Shown piece by piece: positions 1 to 8,132 of a stretch of DNA of 38,076 nt. Under the pieces are notes generated by a model that had not been told where the DNA came from, did no database searches, and worked only from the letters and a program-made list of their open reading frames with translations. The translations under genes were made by a program, and so were the position numbers. Numbering within the stretch: position 1 is the first letter of the stretch; each line of letters opens with the position of its first letter. Source of the stretch: Clostridiales bacterium UBA1728 (lineage in GTDB: Bacteria > Bacillota > Clostridia > Oscillospirales > Oscillospiraceae); assembly GCA_002315975.1 (NCBI GenBank), contig DCIK01000022.1, positions 12,857-50,932 of the forward strand, in the 5' to 3' direction.

Positions 1-178
1 ACTGGTGTGGCAATCCGTCTCTTTTTCTGCATTTTTGCAGAATTTCGAAAGTAATACGGATTGCCACGTCGCTTCGCTCCTCGCAATGACAGGCTTTTTT
101 CAGCCTCGAGATGGAACCTCGCGCCTGCGGGCGCGAACTCTGCGAGGCTTTTTCATTCTACATTCAGAGGGAAAACCC
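1..178. repeat. Leader of tpiA made of repeat fragments
   Basis: No gene is seen here. Positions 1-17 match the end of a TGTGGCAATCCGT-type repeat that recurs at 26758-26772. Positions 57-90 are an inverted copy of the TTGCGAGGAGCG repeat found at 19888-19920 and 29112-29145. Positions 102-149 can fold with AGCCTCG (102-108) pairing CGAGGCT (143-149), followed by a short T run, so this stretch could act as a terminator or attenuator before tpiA. The window starts too close to judge a promoter. Confidence 0.6.
120..149 (+). repeat. 3'-end fragment of the structured repeat family 1 (copy D)
   Basis: A 6-bp hairpin CGCGCC-TGCG-GGCGCG (120-135) is followed directly by the conserved tail AACTCTGCGAGGCT (136-149). 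The same hairpin-plus-tail, with different but compensated arm sequence, ends the full copies before rplI, ftsH and thrS. The tail ends 29 nt before the tpiA start codon. The upstream helices of the family are absent here. Confidence 0.7.
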
Positions 179-952
179 ATGAACAAAAAATACCGCCGGG
201 TTATCATAGCCGGCAACTGGAAAATGAATATGCTCCCCTCCCAGGCCAAGGGCTTTGTGGAGGAGCTGAAAAAGCTGCTGCCCCAGGCCATGCGGGGCTG
301 CACGGCCGTACTGTGCGTGCCCGCCACCCATATCTCCGCCATGGGCAGCCAGCGCTTTCGCCGCATCAGCGTGGGTGCGCAGAATGTCAGCGAGTATGAC
401 ATGGGCGCGCATACGGGCGAAATCTCCGCGGAGATGCTCAAGGACGCCGATGTGCAGTACTGCATCATCGGCCACAGCGAACGCCGGCAGTTCAACGGCG
501 AGACCGACGAGCAGATCCGGCTGAAGCTCCGCAGGCTGCTGGACGCGGGCATCACCCCCATTCTCTGCGTGGGCGAGAGTCTGCAGCAGCGGGAGCTGGG
601 TCTTACCATGGAGCACATCAGCTATCAGGTGAAGGCCGCCCTCGCCTCCCTCAGTGAGGAGCAGGTGCGGGAGGTCGTCATTGCCTACGAGCCCATCTGG
701 GCCATCGGCACCGGCGTTACCGCCAGCGCCGGGCAGGCGCAGGAGGTCTGCTTTAACATCCGCGAGCTTTTGCGCAAGGACTACGGCGCTCTCATCAGCC
801 GCAAGGTCAGCATCCTCTACGGTGGCTCCATGAATGCCAAAAACTGCCGGGAGCTGCTGTCTCAGCCGGACATCGACGGCGGTCTCATCGGCGGCGCGTC
901 CCTGAAGGTTTCGGATTTCGCCTCCATCATTGCCGTGGGCTGCGAGGAGTAA
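179..952 (+). CDS. tpiA: Triose-phosphate isomerase
   Basis: Interconverts dihydroxyacetone phosphate and glyceraldehyde 3-phosphate in the cytoplasm (glycolysis/gluconeogenesis). The 257-residue product has the family's usual length. Catalytic residues are visible: Lys15 in NWKMN, His99 in IIGHSERR, Glu171 in AYEPIWAIGTG, and the phosphate-binding GGSMN near residue 215. The frame stays open upstream to position 5, but that part is repeat DNA. The ATG at 179 follows AGAGGGAAAA and begins the typical N terminus. gpmI starts 4 bp after the stop, so the two are surely co-transcribed. A fragment of repeat family 1 lies just upstream. Confidence 0.97.
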   Translation: MNKKYRRVIIAGNWKMNMLPSQAKGFVEELKKLLPQAMRGCTAVLCVPATHISAMGSQRFRRISVGAQNVSEYDMGAHTGEISAEMLKDADVQYCIIGHSERRQFNGETDEQIRLKLRRLLDAGITPILCVGESLQQRELGLTMEHISYQVKAALASLSEEQVREVVIAYEPIWAIGTGVTASAGQAQEVCFNIRELLRKDYGALISRKVSILYGGSMNAKNCRELLSQPDIDGGLIGGASLKVSDFASIIAVGCEE

Positions 953-956
953 GGCC

Positions 957-2471
957 ATGAAGAAACCGACTGTACTTCTCATCCTTGACGGCTTCGGTCT
1001 TGCCCCCGAGGGCGAGGCCAACGCCATCTCTCTGGCCGCTACCCCCGTGCTGGACGGTCTCTTTGCCCGCTGTCCCCACGCCCGGCTCTCCGCCAGCGGC
1101 CTCGATGTGGGTCTCCCCGCCGGACAGATGGGCAACAGCGAGGTGGGACATACCAACATCGGCGCAGGTCGCGTGATTTTTCAGGACCTGCCGAAAATCT
1201 CCGAGGCCATCCGCACCGGCGTCTTCTTTGAAAACAAGGCCTATGCCGCTGCCATGGACGAGGCTGCCCAAAACGGTCACGCCCTGCACATCATCGGCCT
1301 TCTCTCCGACGGCGGCGTACACAGCCACAACACCCACCTCTACGCTCTGCTGAAAATGGCAAAGCAGCGGGGTGTGGAGCGCTGCTATGTCCATGCGCTG
1401 CTGGACGGCCGGGATGTGGGTCCCACCACCGGCAGGGGCTATGTGGAGGAGCTGCTGCAAAAAATGGACGAGCTGGGCTACGGCTCTCTCTCCACCGTGC
1501 AGGGACGCTTCTACGGCATGGACAGAGACAAGCGCTACGAGCGGGTGGAGCAGGGCTACAATGCCATGGTCTGCGGGGAGGGTCCCTATGAGAGCGACCC
1601 CGTGAAGGCCGTGCAGCTGAGCTACGATGCCGGCATCACCGATGAGTTCATGGTGCCCACTGTCTGCGATAAAAGCGGCATGATCAGCGCTCATGACAGC
1701 GTAATCTTCCTGAACTTCCGCCCCGACAGAGCCCGGGAGCTGTCCCACGCCCTGACGGACGAGGACTTTTCCGGCTTCGAGCGCAAAAAGGGCTGGTTCC
1801 CCCTGCACTATGTCTGCACCACCGAATATGACAGCACACTGAAAAACGTGAGCATTGCCTTCCCCCCGGAGGACATTGAGCAGACCTTCGGTCAGGTGCT
1901 GGCCGAGCAGGGTCTGACCCAGCTTCGCATTGCCGAGACCGAAAAGTACGCCCATGTGACCTTCTTCTTCAACGGCGGACGGGAGGAGCCCTATAAGGGC
2001 GAAGACCGCTGCCTGATTCCCTCCCCCCGGGAGTTTGCCACCTATGACCTGATTCCCGAGATGAGCGGCTATAAGGTCGCCGAGGAATGCGCCGAACGCA
2101 TCCGCAGCGGAGCATACGATGCGGTCATCTGCAACCTTGCCAACTGCGACATGGTGGGTCACACCGCTGTACGCGACGCGGTCATCAGGGCGGTGGAGAC
2201 CGTGGATGCCTGCGTGGGCACCATCGTCAGCGCCGTGGAGGACATGGGCGGTACCGCCCTCATCACCGCCGACCACGGCAACGCCGACCGCATCCTCGCC
2301 CCCGACGGCAGTCCCGACACCGCCCACACCACCAACCCCGTACCCCTGATTCTCGTGGGTCGGGAGGGCAGGCTGAAGGATGGCCGCCTCTGCGACCTCT
2401 GCCCCACCCTGCTGACGCTGATGGGCATCGAGCAGCCGAAGGAAATGACCGGCGTAAGTCTGCTGGGATAA
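957..2471 (+). CDS. gpmI: 2,3-bisphosphoglycerate-independent phosphoglycerate mutase
   Basis: Converts 3-phosphoglycerate to 2-phosphoglycerate using two Mn ions; cytoplasmic glycolysis. It is 504 residues long, typical of the cofactor-independent (alkaline-phosphatase superfamily) enzyme. Visible motifs are Asp11 in ILDGFGL, Ser61 in MGNSEVGH (the phosphorylated serine), DGRDVGPTTG, FRPDRARE, CDMVGHT and the metal-binding TADHGNAD near the C terminus. The start is ATG 957 with GAGGAG at 943-948 inside the end of tpiA. An upstream in-frame ATG at 930 lies within tpiA and has no ribosome-binding site. It is the second gene of the tpiA-gpmI unit, with eno next after a repeat-filled gap. Confidence 0.97.
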   Translation: MKKPTVLLILDGFGLAPEGEANAISLAATPVLDGLFARCPHARLSASGLDVGLPAGQMGNSEVGHTNIGAGRVIFQDLPKISEAIRTGVFFENKAYAAAMDEAAQNGHALHIIGLLSDGGVHSHNTHLYALLKMAKQRGVERCYVHALLDGRDVGPTTGRGYVEELLQKMDELGYGSLSTVQGRFYGMDRDKRYERVEQGYNAMVCGEGPYESDPVKAVQLSYDAGITDEFMVPTVCDKSGMISAHDSVIFLNFRPDRARELSHALTDEDFSGFERKKGWFPLHYVCTTEYDSTLKNVSIAFPPEDIEQTFGQVLAEQGLTQLRIAETEKYAHVTFFFNGGREEPYKGEDRCLIPSPREFATYDLIPEMSGYKVAEECAERIRSGAYDAVICNLANCDMVGHTAVRDAVIRAVETVDACVGTIVSAVEDMGGTALITADHGNADRILAPDGSPDTAHTTNPVPLILVGREGRLKDGRLCDLCPTLLTLMGIEQPKEMTGVSLLG

Positions 2472-2496
2472 AAAGGCATCATCTGTGCATAATCTG

Positions 2497-2595
2497 ACCC
2501 CTCAGTCGCTGCGGCGACAGCTCCCCTTTCAGGGGAGCCAAGGAAAAGCCTCCCCTGAAAGGGGAGGGGAACCGCGAAGCGGTGGAGGGGTCTCC
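2497..2595. repeat. Palindromic GGGGAG...CTCCCC repeats between gpmI and eno
   Basis: Two adjacent palindromic units of opposite sense. The first is 2497-2542 (CCCCTCAGTCGCTGCGGCGAC, then CTCCCCTTTCAGGGGAG). The second is 2549-2595 (CTCCCCTGAAAGGGGAG, then ACCGCGAAGCGGT, then GGAGGGGTC). Related units recur at 3990-4062, 24099-24152, 28949-28994 and 29023-29074. No T run follows, so they are not clear terminators. Confidence 0.7.
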
Positions 2596-2634
2596 CCGAA
2601 GAAATTAAGTATTTTCAATAAGGAGAAAACCCCC

Positions 2635-3930
2635 ATGAAAGAATATTTCGAGATCGTTGACGTTCTGGCCCGCGAAATCCTCGACTCCCGCGGCAATCCC
2701 ACCGTGGAGGTGGAAGTGACCCTCGACAACGGCGTGGTCGGCCGCGCCGCCGTTCCCTCCGGTGCCTCCACCGGCGTTTACGAGGCCTGCGAGCTCCGCG
2801 ACGGCGACAAGAGCCGTTATCTGGGCAAGGGCGTGCTGAAGGCCGTTGAGAATGTCAACGGCGAGATCGCCGAGGCTCTGCTGGGCATCAACGTGCTGGA
2901 TCAGGCCAGCATCGACAAGCTGCTCATCGAGCTGGACGGCACCCCCAACAAGACCCGTCTGGGTGCCAACGCCATGCTGGGCACCTCCCTCGCCTGCGCC
3001 CACGCCGCTGCCGAGGCTCTGGGTCTGCCCCTGTACAACTACATTGGCGGCACCAATGCCAAGACTCTGCCCGTGCCCATGATGAATGTCCTCAACGGCG
3101 GTGTCCACGCTCCCTCCTCCGCCGCCGATGTGCAGGAATACATGATCATGCCCGTGGGCGCTACCTCCTGGGCTGAGGCTCTTCGCTGGTGCAGCGAGGT
3201 TTTCCACACCCTCTCCAAGGTGCTGAAGACCTCCTCCGTGGGCGATGAGGGCGGCTACGCTCCCGGCAATCTGGAGAGCGACGAGGCCGGTCTGAAGGCG
3301 CTGGTGGAGGCCATCGAGAAGGCCGGCTACAAGCCCGGCGAGGACTTCATGCTGGCGGTCGATGCCGCCTGCTCCGACTGGTTCTCCGCCGAGGATGAGT
3401 GCTACCACCTGCCCAAGCGCGGCGTGACCATGACCCGGCAGGAAATGGTGGACTGGTGGGTTGACCTCTGCAGCCGCTACCCCATCATCTCTCTGGAAGA
3501 CTGCATGGCCGAGGACGACTGGCAGGGCTGGAAGCTGCTCACCGACGCTCTGGGCGACCGGGTGCAGCTGGTGGGCGACGACCTGTTCGTCACCAATGTG
3601 AACCGCGTGCAGATGGGCCTTGACAAGAAGGTTGCCAACTCCGTGCTCATCAAGCTCAACCAGATCGGTACCCTCACCGAGACCCTCGACACCATCCAGC
3701 TGGCCAACCGTCACGGCTACACCACCGTGGTCTCCCACCGCTCCGGCGAGACCGAGGACACCACCATCGCCGATCTGGTGGTGGCGCTCAACGCCGGTCA
3801 GATCAAGACCGGTGCCCCCAACCGCACCGACCGCGTGGCCAAGTACAACCAGCTCCTCCGCATTGAGGAAGAGCTCTTCGACGCCGCCAGGTACCCCGGC
3901 ATGGCCGCCTTCTTCTCCATCAACCGCTGA
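2635..3930 (+). CDS. eno: Enolase (phosphopyruvate hydratase)
   Basis: Dehydrates 2-phosphoglycerate to phosphoenolpyruvate with Mg; cytoplasmic. The product has 431 residues, the normal length. Recognisable parts are the N-terminal EILDSRGNPTVEVEV, the metal-binding SLEDCMAEDDW and VGDDLFVTN, the catalytic lysine in VLIKLNQIGT and the SHRSGETEDTTIADL loop. ATG 2635 follows AAGGAGAAAA; the frame is open upstream through repeat DNA but without a start signal of similar quality. It follows gpmI in the same orientation and ends before a strong terminator, so it closes the glycolytic block. Confidence 0.97.
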   Translation: MKEYFEIVDVLAREILDSRGNPTVEVEVTLDNGVVGRAAVPSGASTGVYEACELRDGDKSRYLGKGVLKAVENVNGEIAEALLGINVLDQASIDKLLIELDGTPNKTRLGANAMLGTSLACAHAAAEALGLPLYNYIGGTNAKTLPVPMMNVLNGGVHAPSSAADVQEYMIMPVGATSWAEALRWCSEVFHTLSKVLKTSSVGDEGGYAPGNLESDEAGLKALVEAIEKAGYKPGEDFMLAVDAACSDWFSAEDECYHLPKRGVTMTRQEMVDWWVDLCSRYPIISLEDCMAEDDWQGWKLLTDALGDRVQLVGDDLFVTNVNRVQMGLDKKVANSVLIKLNQIGTLTETLDTIQLANRHGYTTVVSHRSGETEDTTIADLVVALNAGQIKTGAPNRTDRVAKYNQLLRIEEELFDAARYPGMAAFFSINR

Positions 3931-3948
3931 TTATCGCAGAAACAGCAA

Positions 3949-3985
3949 AGCAGCCCGGACACGAATCATGTCCGGGCTGCTTTTA
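3949..3985 (+). terminator. Rho-independent terminator after eno
   Basis: A 13-bp perfect stem, AGCAGCCCGGACA (3949-3961) with TGTCCGGGCTGCT (969-981 of the 3000s), and a short loop are followed by TTTTATAT. It lies 18 nt past the eno stop. Confidence 0.85.
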
Positions 3986-3989
3986 TATA

Positions 3990-4062
3990 CCCCTCCTGCC
4001 GCTTCGCGGCAGCTCACTGCGGCAAAGGGGAAGCTGTCGCGCGAAGCGAGACTGAAGAGGTA
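3990..4062. repeat. Degenerate palindromic repeat
   Basis: Contains CTGCCGCTTCGCGGCAG and AAGCTGTCGCGCGAAGCGAG, relatives of the GTCGCGAAGCGAC repeats elsewhere in the window. It fills the gap between the eno terminator and the convergent lipoprotein gene. Confidence 0.55.
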
Positions 4063-4066
4063 TCCT

Positions 4067-5263
4067 TCAGTCCTCCACCAGCTCGCCGGTGGTCTCGCCG
4101 CTGAAGTTAAACGCACCTGCGCCGATGTCCTTCAGGCCGGCGGGCTTGTTGACCTCGCTGATGCCGCTGCACATGACAAAGGCATCCGCGCCCACGGACT
4201 CCAGCCCCTCGGGCAGATTCAGGGCCGTGAGGGAGGTGCAGTAGGAGAAGCTGCCGTAGCCGATGGTCTTGAGGGTAGAGGGCAGCTTAATCTCCTCCAG
4301 CGCTGTGCAGGCACCGAAGGCATAGTCGCCGATGGACTGCACGCCCTCGGGAAGATTCGCGCTCACGCACTTGCCGAAGCCCCAGAAGCTGTAGCTGCCG
4401 ATATTCGTGATGCCGTCAGAGAGCTCCACGCGCTCCACTAAGGGTGCAAGGCAGCCCCAGGGGGCGGAGCGGACACCGGAGGCCGTGTAGTCCTCCATGG
4501 CAGTCACATACAGAACGCCCTTCTCCAGCCGCCAGCCCTCGCCGCTCCAGCTCAGGTCTGCGGCATCGCTGCCCGCGGCAGAGGTGGCGGAGGCCACGGT
4601 ATAGCCCATGTCGCTCAGGGCGCTCTCCACGCGGCTGCCGGCGGGCAGGGAGACGGTAAGGTCATCACAGCCCATGAACGCATTCTCGCCCACGGTCAGC
4701 AGACCGGGGTTGACCTCCACGCGCGTGAGCTCCGGGCAGTTGGCAAAGGCCTTGCTGCCGATTTCCGCAAGGGTCCGGGGGAAGCGCAGCGCTTCCAGAT
4801 TGCAGCCGGAAAAGGCGCTGTTCTCGATGACCATCAGTCCCTCGTTGAGCTCCAGCTCCTCCAGCTCGGCGCAGTCGGCAAAGCAGGACTCGCCGATCCG
4901 CCGCAGAGACGCAGGCAGTTCTACCTCCTCCAGATTGCAGCAGGCCGCAAAGGCGTTTTTGCCCAGATAGCGGATGCCCTCGCCCACCACCAGCTTTTCC
5001 ACGGAGATGGAGTAGCCGGCGGCATCCCAGGGGGTGGTGAGCAGCTCATAGTCCTCCATGCAGCCGCTGCCGGAGAGTGTCAGGGTCTTGTCCTTATAGC
5101 TCCAGCTGATGCCCTCGCCGGCAGTGGTCACCACCGTGGCCGTCTGCTCGGAGGCCGTCTCACCGGCGGCCGCGGGCTCCTGCACCGCTATGTTCCCTTC
5201 CTTTGCGCAGCCGCCAAGGGAGAGGAGCAGGGCGAAAATGAGAAATACGGAAAATTGTTTCAT
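4067..5263 (-). CDS. BspA-like leucine-rich-repeat lipoprotein
   Basis: The 398-residue product starts with a lipoprotein signal peptide (MKQFSVFLIFALLLSLGGC), with Cys19 as the lipidated residue of the lipobox LGGC. It is therefore probably anchored on the outer face of the cell membrane. The rest is two blocks of LRR_5 repeats (pattern AF..C..L..+.LP..L..IG). Each block is preceded by a similar module: SWS, then L..G, then MEDY, PW, and finally VE+..L..GI. The two modules begin near residues 53 and 225, so the protein looks internally duplicated. ATG 5263 is preceded by AAAGGAAC. Such proteins bind host or surface ligands in other bacteria; the ligand here is unknown. No operon partner is seen. 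Confidence 0.8.
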   Translation of the reverse strand: MKQFSVFLIFALLLSLGGCAKEGNIAVQEPAAAGETASEQTATVVTTAGEGISWSYKDKTLTLSGSGCMEDYELLTTPWDAAGYSISVEKLVVGEGIRYLGKNAFAACCNLEEVELPASLRRIGESCFADCAELEELELNEGLMVIENSAFSGCNLEALRFPRTLAEIGSKAFANCPELTRVEVNPGLLTVGENAFMGCDDLTVSLPAGSRVESALSDMGYTVASATSAAGSDAADLSWSGEGWRLEKGVLYVTAMEDYTASGVRSAPWGCLAPLVERVELSDGITNIGSYSFWGFGKCVSANLPEGVQSIGDYAFGACTALEEIKLPSTLKTIGYGSFSYCTSLTALNLPEGLESVGADAFVMCSGISEVNKPAGLKDIGAGAFNFSGETTGELVED

Positions 5264-5334
5264 GGTCGGTTCCTTTCGGGTGCAGAAAATTCTGCTGTCG
5301 ATCTTTCAGCCGTAGGGGTTTGTTCAAAATAACA

Positions 5335-5360
5335 AAGGGCTGCGGCTTATGCCACAGCCC
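5335..5360 (-). terminator. Terminator after the amino-acid ABC importer operon
   Basis: Read on the minus strand: GGGCTGTGGC, a 4-nt loop, then GCCGCAGCCC, followed by TTTGTTATTTT. It lies about 135 nt beyond the ATPase stop codon and also ahead of the lipoprotein gene on the same strand. Confidence 0.65.
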
Positions 5361-5399
5361 AAGTATATAGGGAAATTGTGAACATTACAAGAGCCCGGA

Positions 5400-5493
5400 A
5401 AGAAAATCCTTTCGGGTTCCGTTTACACAGGGGCTCCGCTCCTGTGTAAATACCCTGAGGCGCGTTCTGTATGCAAAGCATACAAAACGAAGT
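5400..5493 (-). repeat. Truncated copy of structured repeat family 1 (copy G)
   Basis: On the minus strand this begins ACTTCG one base after the ATPase stop codon. It then has hairpin P1 (CGTTTTGTATGC with GCATACAGAACG, 489-463 of the 5000s), the conserved core CGCCTCAGGGTATTT (5462-5448) and hairpin P4 (TTTACACAGG with CCTGTGTAAA). Helix P2 and the 5' strand of P3 are missing, and there is no AACTCTGCGAGGCT tail. A further imperfect hairpin follows at 5400-5420. It lies in the 3' untranslated region, not before a gene start. Confidence 0.7.
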
Positions 5494-5494
5494 A

Positions 5495-6241
5495 TTATAA
5501 TACTTTCGCCAGAAAATCCTGCAGGCGGGGATGCCGGGGACGGCTGAAGATTTCTTCGGGAGTTCCCTCCTCCAGCAGCCTGCCGTCGGCCATGAAGAGC
5601 ACCCGGTCGCCCACCTCGCGGGCAAAGCCCATCTCGTGGGTCACCACCACCATGGTCATGCCGTCGCGGGCAAGACCCTTCATAACATCCAGCACCTCGC
5701 CCACCATTTCGGGGTCCAGGGCGGAGGTGGGCTCGTCAAAGAGCATGACCTCGGGTTCCATGCACAAAGAGCGGACGATGGCCACCCGCTGCTTCTGGCC
5801 GCCGGAGAGCTGAGAGGGATAGGCGTTGGCCCGGTCGGCAAGACCCACCCGCTCCAGAAGCGTCATGGCCTGAGCCTCGGCCTCCTGCTTGCTCTTATGC
5901 AGCAGCTTCATGGGCGCAAGGGTCATATTTTCCAGTATGGTCATATGGGGGAAGAGGTTAAAGTGCTGGAACACCATGCCCATCTTCTGCCGGTGGAGGT
6001 TGATGTCCACCTTGGGATCGGTGATGTCGGTGCCGTCAAAGATCACGCTGCCGCCGGTGGGCATCTCCAGCAGGTTCAGGCAGCGCAGGAAGGTGGACTT
6101 GCCGCTGCCGCTGGGGCCGATGACCACCACCACCTCGCCCTGATGAATCTCGGCGGATACGCCGTCGAGAGCCCGGACGGTGGTTTTGCCGGAGAAGACC
6201 TTCTCCAGCGCGCTGACGGAAATCAGAACCTTATCGCTCAC
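5495..6241 (-). CDS. Polar amino-acid ABC importer, ATP-binding subunit
   Basis: ATPase that powers uptake of a polar amino acid (GlnQ/ArtP/HisP family); cytoplasmic side of the membrane. The 248 residues contain Walker A GPSGSGKST (42-50), Q-loop FQHFNLF, signature LSGGQKQR (145-152), Walker B VMLFDEPTSALDP (165-177) and switch His201 in VVTHEMGF. The start is GTG 6241, 11 bases after an AGGAG, and overlaps the permease gene by 11 bp, which implies translational coupling. The substrate cannot be told from sequence. It is the last gene of the binding protein-permease-ATPase operon. Confidence 0.93.
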   Translation of the reverse strand: MSDKVLISVSALEKVFSGKTTVRALDGVSAEIHQGEVVVVIGPSGSGKSTFLRCLNLLEMPTGGSVIFDGTDITDPKVDINLHRQKMGMVFQHFNLFPHMTILENMTLAPMKLLHKSKQEAEAQAMTLLERVGLADRANAYPSQLSGGQKQRVAIVRSLCMEPEVMLFDEPTSALDPEMVGEVLDVMKGLARDGMTMVVVTHEMGFAREVGDRVLFMADGRLLEEGTPEEIFSRPRHPRLQDFLAKVL

Positions 6242-6950
6242 TGTTTCTCAGTCTCCTTTCCAGCAGATTCACAAGCTTGCTGAGTATGATCACCATCACC
6301 AGATACACCAGCGCGATGCCGATGAAGGGCATGAACGCCTGATAGGTGCGGCCCTGCACGTTGATGGCCCACTTGGTGATGTCCTTCATGCCGATGACAT
6401 TGACGATACTGGTCTCCTTCAGCAGGGCAATGAACTCGTTGCCCAGGGCGGGAAGGATGTTTTTCACGGCCTGGGGGATGATAATGTGCCACATGGTCTG
6501 CACATAGTTCAGACCCAGACTCCGTCCGGCCTCCATCTGACCGCCGTCAATGCTCATGATGCCGCTGCGGACGATCTCGGCCACATAGGCACCGGAGTTG
6601 ATGCCGAAGGTCAGCACCGCCGTCATGACGGTATTGGTGGAGTCGGCCAGAATGACAAAGTACATGATGAGCAGCTGCACCATCACGGGCGTACCGCGGA
6701 TCACCGTCAGATAGAGCTTACACACGCTGTTGAGCGCCGACATTACGGCGTTTTTCTTCTTCTGCGCCTCCATCTGGTCATGGGAGGCGCGGACAACAGC
6801 CACCAGCACGCCCAGCATCACGCCGATGAGCAGAGAGAGCAGCGTAACCTCCAGCGTTACGCCCAGACCCTTCAGCAGCGCCTTCCAGCGCTCCGCCGCG
6901 ATAAAGGTCTGCTCAAAATCCGCCTGCAAAGAGGCAAACCATTGGGACAT
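6231..6950 (-). CDS. Polar amino-acid ABC importer, permease subunit
   Basis: Inner-membrane channel subunit of the HisM/GlnP type, 239 residues. An N-terminal periplasm-facing segment is followed by about five membrane spans. The EAA loop, which contacts the ATPase, is seen as EAGRSLGLNYVQTMWHIIIP and is followed by the conserved ALGNEFIALLKETSIV. ATG 6950 has AAGGAG 6 nt upstream. There is only one permease gene, so the channel is probably a homodimer. It overlaps the ATPase gene downstream and is separated from the binding-protein gene by a gap with a hairpin. Confidence 0.93.
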   Translation of the reverse strand: MSQWFASLQADFEQTFIAAERWKALLKGLGVTLEVTLLSLLIGVMLGVLVAVVRASHDQMEAQKKKNAVMSALNSVCKLYLTVIRGTPVMVQLLIMYFVILADSTNTVMTAVLTFGINSGAYVAEIVRSGIMSIDGGQMEAGRSLGLNYVQTMWHIIIPQAVKNILPALGNEFIALLKETSIVNVIGMKDITKWAINVQGRTYQAFMPFIGIALVYLVMVIILSKLVNLLERRLRNSER

Positions 6951-7132
6951 AGCGTTTCTCCTTTGTTGAAATGGGGTTAAGCCGATAGGGTACGCATCAA
7001 GCTGACACCCTGTACTTCAAGAACCCTCTCGGCTTCCTCGCAGAGGGAGCCGATGAGCATCGCTCAACCGACAAAATACACGAAGCAGGGGCGGTATTTC
7101 GCCGCCCCTGCGCAGTTTGCACAGTACCGAAA
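6951..7132 (-). promoter_or_regulatory. Gap between binding-protein and permease genes
   Basis: The gap carries the internal terminator at 7085-7111. A second, weaker fold (6981-7050) comes from a degenerate GAGGGAGCC-type repeat. No promoter matching consensus was found, so the downstream genes probably depend on read-through from the binding-protein promoter. Confidence 0.45.
7085..7111 (-). terminator. Partial terminator inside the importer operon
   Basis: On the minus strand a 10-bp stem, GCAGGGGCGG with CCGCCCCTGC, loop CGAAATA, is followed by TTCGTGTATTTT. It comes right after the binding-protein stop. A leaky terminator here would give more binding protein than membrane subunits, a common arrangement. 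Confidence 0.65.
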
Positions 7133-7942
7133 TTATTCGGCGGGGATGTACTTGGCCAGAATCTTGCCCACGGTGCCGTCAGCGGTCAGCTCGGCGAGAG
7201 CGGCGTTGATGTTCTTGAGCAGCTCCTCGTTCTCCTTGGCGATGGCGATGGCGTAGTCCTCCACAGCGTAGGCGGTGTCAAGGATCTTCAGACCCTCGTT
7301 GGCGGCCACGAAGGCCTTGGCGGGCTCGTTGTCGATGATGACGCAGTCAACCTTGCCGGCCAGCAGAGCCTGCACGGCGCTGGCGCCGGTGGCGTAGGCG
7401 GTAACATTGTCGGCGCCGTAGTCACCCTCGGCGTAGATGTGGCCGGTGGTGCTCTCCTGCACGCCGATCATCTTGCCCTCAAGATCCTCAACAGAGGCGA
7501 TGTCGGAGCCTTCGGGAACGATGATGGACTGGATGCCGGTGGCGTAGGTCTCAGAGAAGTTGATGTTCTTCAGACGCTCTTCGGTAACGGTCATGCCGGC
7601 CATGCCGATGTCGATCTTACCGGTCTGGACACTGGTGATGATGGAGCCGAACTCCATGTCCACGATCTCAAGCTCCATGCCAAGCTTCTCGGCGATGGCA
7701 GCGGCGATCTCAGCGTCGATGCCCACGATGGTCTCGCCGTCCTCATCGGAGATAAACTCGTAGGGAGGGAAAGCAGCGTTGGTGCCCATGACCAGCTTCT
7801 TAACCTCAGCGGGAGCAGCCTCGGCAGCGGGAGCGGCCTCAGCGGCGGGGGTTTCGGTCTTGGCCTCTTCCTTGCTGCTGCCGCAGGCGCAGAGGGCGAA
7901 GATCATAGTCAGTGCGAGAATCAGAGAGATAAGCTTTTTCAT
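7133..7942 (-). CDS. Polar amino-acid ABC importer, substrate-binding lipoprotein
   Basis: Captures the amino acid outside the membrane and hands it to the permease. The 269-residue product has a signal peptide with lipobox ALCAC (Cys20). A flexible Ala/Pro/Glu linker (residues about 24-48, with PAAEAAPAAEAAPAE) follows, then an SBP_bac_3 domain. Typical features are NAAFPPYEF, the FGSIITSVQTGKIDIGMAGM segment and ATGASAVQALLAGKVDCVI. ATG 7942 follows AAGGAGG by 6-7 nt. A consensus promoter lies just upstream. The first gene of the operon; the substrate is not resolvable from sequence alone. Confidence 0.93.
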   Translation of the reverse strand: MKKLISLILALTMIFALCACGSSKEEAKTETPAAEAAPAAEAAPAEVKKLVMGTNAAFPPYEFISDEDGETIVGIDAEIAAAIAEKLGMELEIVDMEFGSIITSVQTGKIDIGMAGMTVTEERLKNINFSETYATGIQSIIVPEGSDIASVEDLEGKMIGVQESTTGHIYAEGDYGADNVTAYATGASAVQALLAGKVDCVIIDNEPAKAFVAANEGLKILDTAYAVEDYAIAIAKENEELLKNINAALAELTADGTVGKILAKYIPAE

Positions 7943-7988
7943 TTTATGTTCCTCCTTGGTGATGAATAATCATCCGTTTATGTTGGCA

Positions 7989-8017
7989 ATTATACGAGTA
8001 TAATGCATATTTGTCAA
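7989..8017 (-). promoter_or_regulatory. Consensus sigma-A promoter of the amino-acid importer operon
   Basis: On the minus strand TTGACA (8017-8012), exactly 17 nt, TATAAT (7994-7989): a perfect match to the housekeeping consensus. An inverted repeat TATTTGT (8008-8014) / ACAAATA (8041-8047) overlaps the -35 box and could bind a regulator. Confidence 0.85.
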
Positions 8018-8089
8018 GGGGTTTCTTCTTTGCATAATGCACAAATATTCCTTTTATCTTTGGTATAATTCACAGCAAAATGCGAAATA

Positions 8090-8117
8090 AGCGGCCTTTT
8101 CATGCATAAAGGCCGCT
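8090..8117 (-). terminator. Terminator after the nucleotidyltransferase gene
   Basis: On the minus strand a 10-bp stem AGCGGCCTTT / AAAGGCCGCT (8117-8090) is followed by TATTTCGCATTTT. It lies about 15 nt past the stop codon. Confidence 0.75.
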
Positions 8118-8132
8118 GATATTCAATGCATT

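Noticed and set aside
927..2327. Antisense open frame opposite gpmI
   Set aside because: Shadow of a well-conserved enzyme gene; no start signal or domain.
2497..2595. Palindromes between gpmI and eno as a terminator
   Set aside because: No T run follows and related palindromes occur elsewhere as repeats; tpiA-gpmI-eno is more likely read through.
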